Shown piece after piece: positions 42,290 to 42,649 of a stretch of 42,649 nt of DNA. A program made the position numbers and the translations under genes. The notes under the pieces are model-generated. The model was not told where the DNA came from. It saw only the letters and a list, made by a program, of their open reading frames with translations, and did no database searches. Source of the DNA: a virus; IMG/VR virus record IMGVR_UViG_3300020473_000052, positions 1 through 42,649 of that record; one strand, written 5' to 3'. How positions within the stretch are numbered: the first letter of the stretch is position 1; every line of letters begins with the position of its first letter.

Positions 42290-42430
42290 TTATACATGAT
42301 GCCTAGATGCAAGTGCGTCATATGATGTGTCTTGCCTGTATTCGTCATCTAGGTCATGATGATCATGACATGATGTAAAATCTAGTTCATAATATGATGA
42401 TGTGAAATCTCGATCAAATTCTGAGAACAT
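42290..42430 (-). CDS. 46-residue acidic hypothetical protein
   Basis: A short ORF: MFSEFDRDFTSSYYELDFTS, then CHDHHDLDDEYRQDTSYDAL and a short tail. It has an internal repeat of [DE]-x-D-F-T-S written in similar DNA. It is the first frame below two very strong promoters (TATAAT at 42454 is 24 bases upstream), which supports it, but there is no Shine-Dalgarno, it lacks the usual stop-codon element, and it is built of local repeat DNA, so it could be chance. Confidence 0.4.
   Translation of the reverse strand: MFSEFDRDFTSSYYELDFTSCHDHHDLDDEYRQDTSYDALASRHHV
42353..42369. repeat. 17-bp perfect palindrome
   Basis: GTCATGAT-G-ATCATGAC, two 8-base arms around a central G, within the 46-residue ORF. 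Possible binding site for a dimeric regulator. Confidence 0.6.
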
Positions 42431-42497
42431 AAAATCTAGTTGACTATATGAGTATTATATCATGATCTCGAACAGATGTCAACACGAAAATCTAGTT
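42377..42497. repeat. three AAAATCTAGTT direct repeats
   Basis: Exact copies at 42377-42387, 42431-42441 and 42487-42497, 54 and 56 bases apart. The third lies directly upstream of the -35 box of the promoter at 42454-42482. Confidence 0.75.
42454..42482 (-). promoter_or_regulatory. consensus sigma70 promoter (TTGACA-17-TATAAT)
   Basis: Minus strand: TTGACA at 42477-42482, a 17-base spacer and TATAAT at 42454-42459, a full consensus match. The spacer holds one TTCGAG repeat and another (TTCGTG) abuts the -35 box. Likely a very strong early promoter for the leftward region. Confidence 0.8.
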
Positions 42498-42624
42498 GAA
42501 AAAACACGAACAAGAACACGAAGATCTCGAACAGATCTCGAAGACATTATAACACGAAACACGCACGAAGTCAACACGAATGAAACACGAAGATCTCGAA
42601 GAGTTTTATGTGTGGATTCACGAA
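42467..42624. repeat. iteron-like array of twelve C(A/T)CGAA repeats
   Basis: CACGAA begins at 42483, 42505, 42517, 42553, 42564, 42575, 42586 and 42619; CTCGAA at 42467, 42526, 42537 and 42595. Four copies are exactly 11 bases apart (42553-42586), which places them on one face of the helix. The longer words GATCTCGAA and AACACGAA recur. Confidence 0.8.
42546..42574 (-). promoter_or_regulatory. near-consensus sigma70 promoter (TTGACT-17-TATAAT)
   Basis: Minus strand: TTGACT at 42569-42574, a 17-base spacer and TATAAT at 42546-42551. It shares the word TTCGTGTTGAC with the promoter at 42454-42482, so both were probably made by duplication or are under the same control. Confidence 0.75.
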
Positions 42625-42649
42625 AATTTCGCCCCTGTGACTTGACAAC

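Noticed and set aside
42467-42624. CRISPR array
   Set aside because: The repeats are six to nine bases with irregular short spacing, far too short for CRISPR repeats and spacers.
1-42649. tRNA genes, integrase or insertion sequence
   Set aside because: I saw no cloverleaf-like segment with T-loop and CCA-side stem, and no transposase or integrase motif on either strand.

Overview
The window reads as a 42.6 kb piece of a T4-like marine cyanophage genome (a myovirus of the kind that infects Synechococcus or Prochlorococcus). The evidence is a run of recognisable T4-type virion genes in T4 order (gp25, gp6, gp8, gp13, gp14, gp15, gp16), several small proteins of a type I associate with cyanophages, low G+C, and TATAAATA late promoters. 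I can support coding only on the minus strand, so the genome reads right to left here. I cannot name the exact phage from sequence alone.

Right end, about 39.3-42.6 kb: an early-type region. Small ORFs, mostly hypothetical, are packed as separate cassettes. Each cassette has a TATAAT-like -10 box, a short ORF, a stop codon followed at once by a repeated ACTGGCACAC sequence, and then usually a hairpin that runs straight into the next -10 box. At the far right two near-perfect sigma70 promoters (TTGACA/TTGACT, 17-bp spacer, TATAAT) sit in a dense array of C(A/T)CGAA repeats, many of them 11 bp apart. One ORF here (40808..41311) has a PD-(D/E)XK nuclease-like signature.

Middle, about 36.2-39.3 kb: an accessory block with a glycosyltransferase, three different 2OG-Fe(II)-oxygenase-like proteins and four conserved-looking small ORFs. 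It looks like a modification module placed in front of the virion operon.

Left and centre, 36.2 kb down to 1: the virion module, transcribed leftwards. Order: gp25 and gp6 (baseplate wedge); a giant 4861-residue YHYH-domain protein in the position of T4 gp7; gp8; a 2564-residue DUF4815-type structural protein; a cluster of small proteins; a tail-fibre-like protein with an Mtd-like N-terminus; a coiled-coil protein; neck proteins gp13 and gp14; gp15; a basic DUF6321-like protein; the small terminase gp16; a lysine-rich protein; and a LamG/Calx-beta adhesin-like protein that runs off the left end. Exact TATAAATA late promoters precede gp25, gp8 and the 75-residue protein, and two of them overlap the stop codon of the gene before.

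Main novel observation in the virion module: four separate small, mostly basic proteins begin with a peptide resembling the T4 capsid-targeting sequence (M-K-T-F-x-x-F...E). They may be internal head proteins delivered with the DNA. The second strong lead is the repeated stop-codon element and iteron-like promoter array of the early region.
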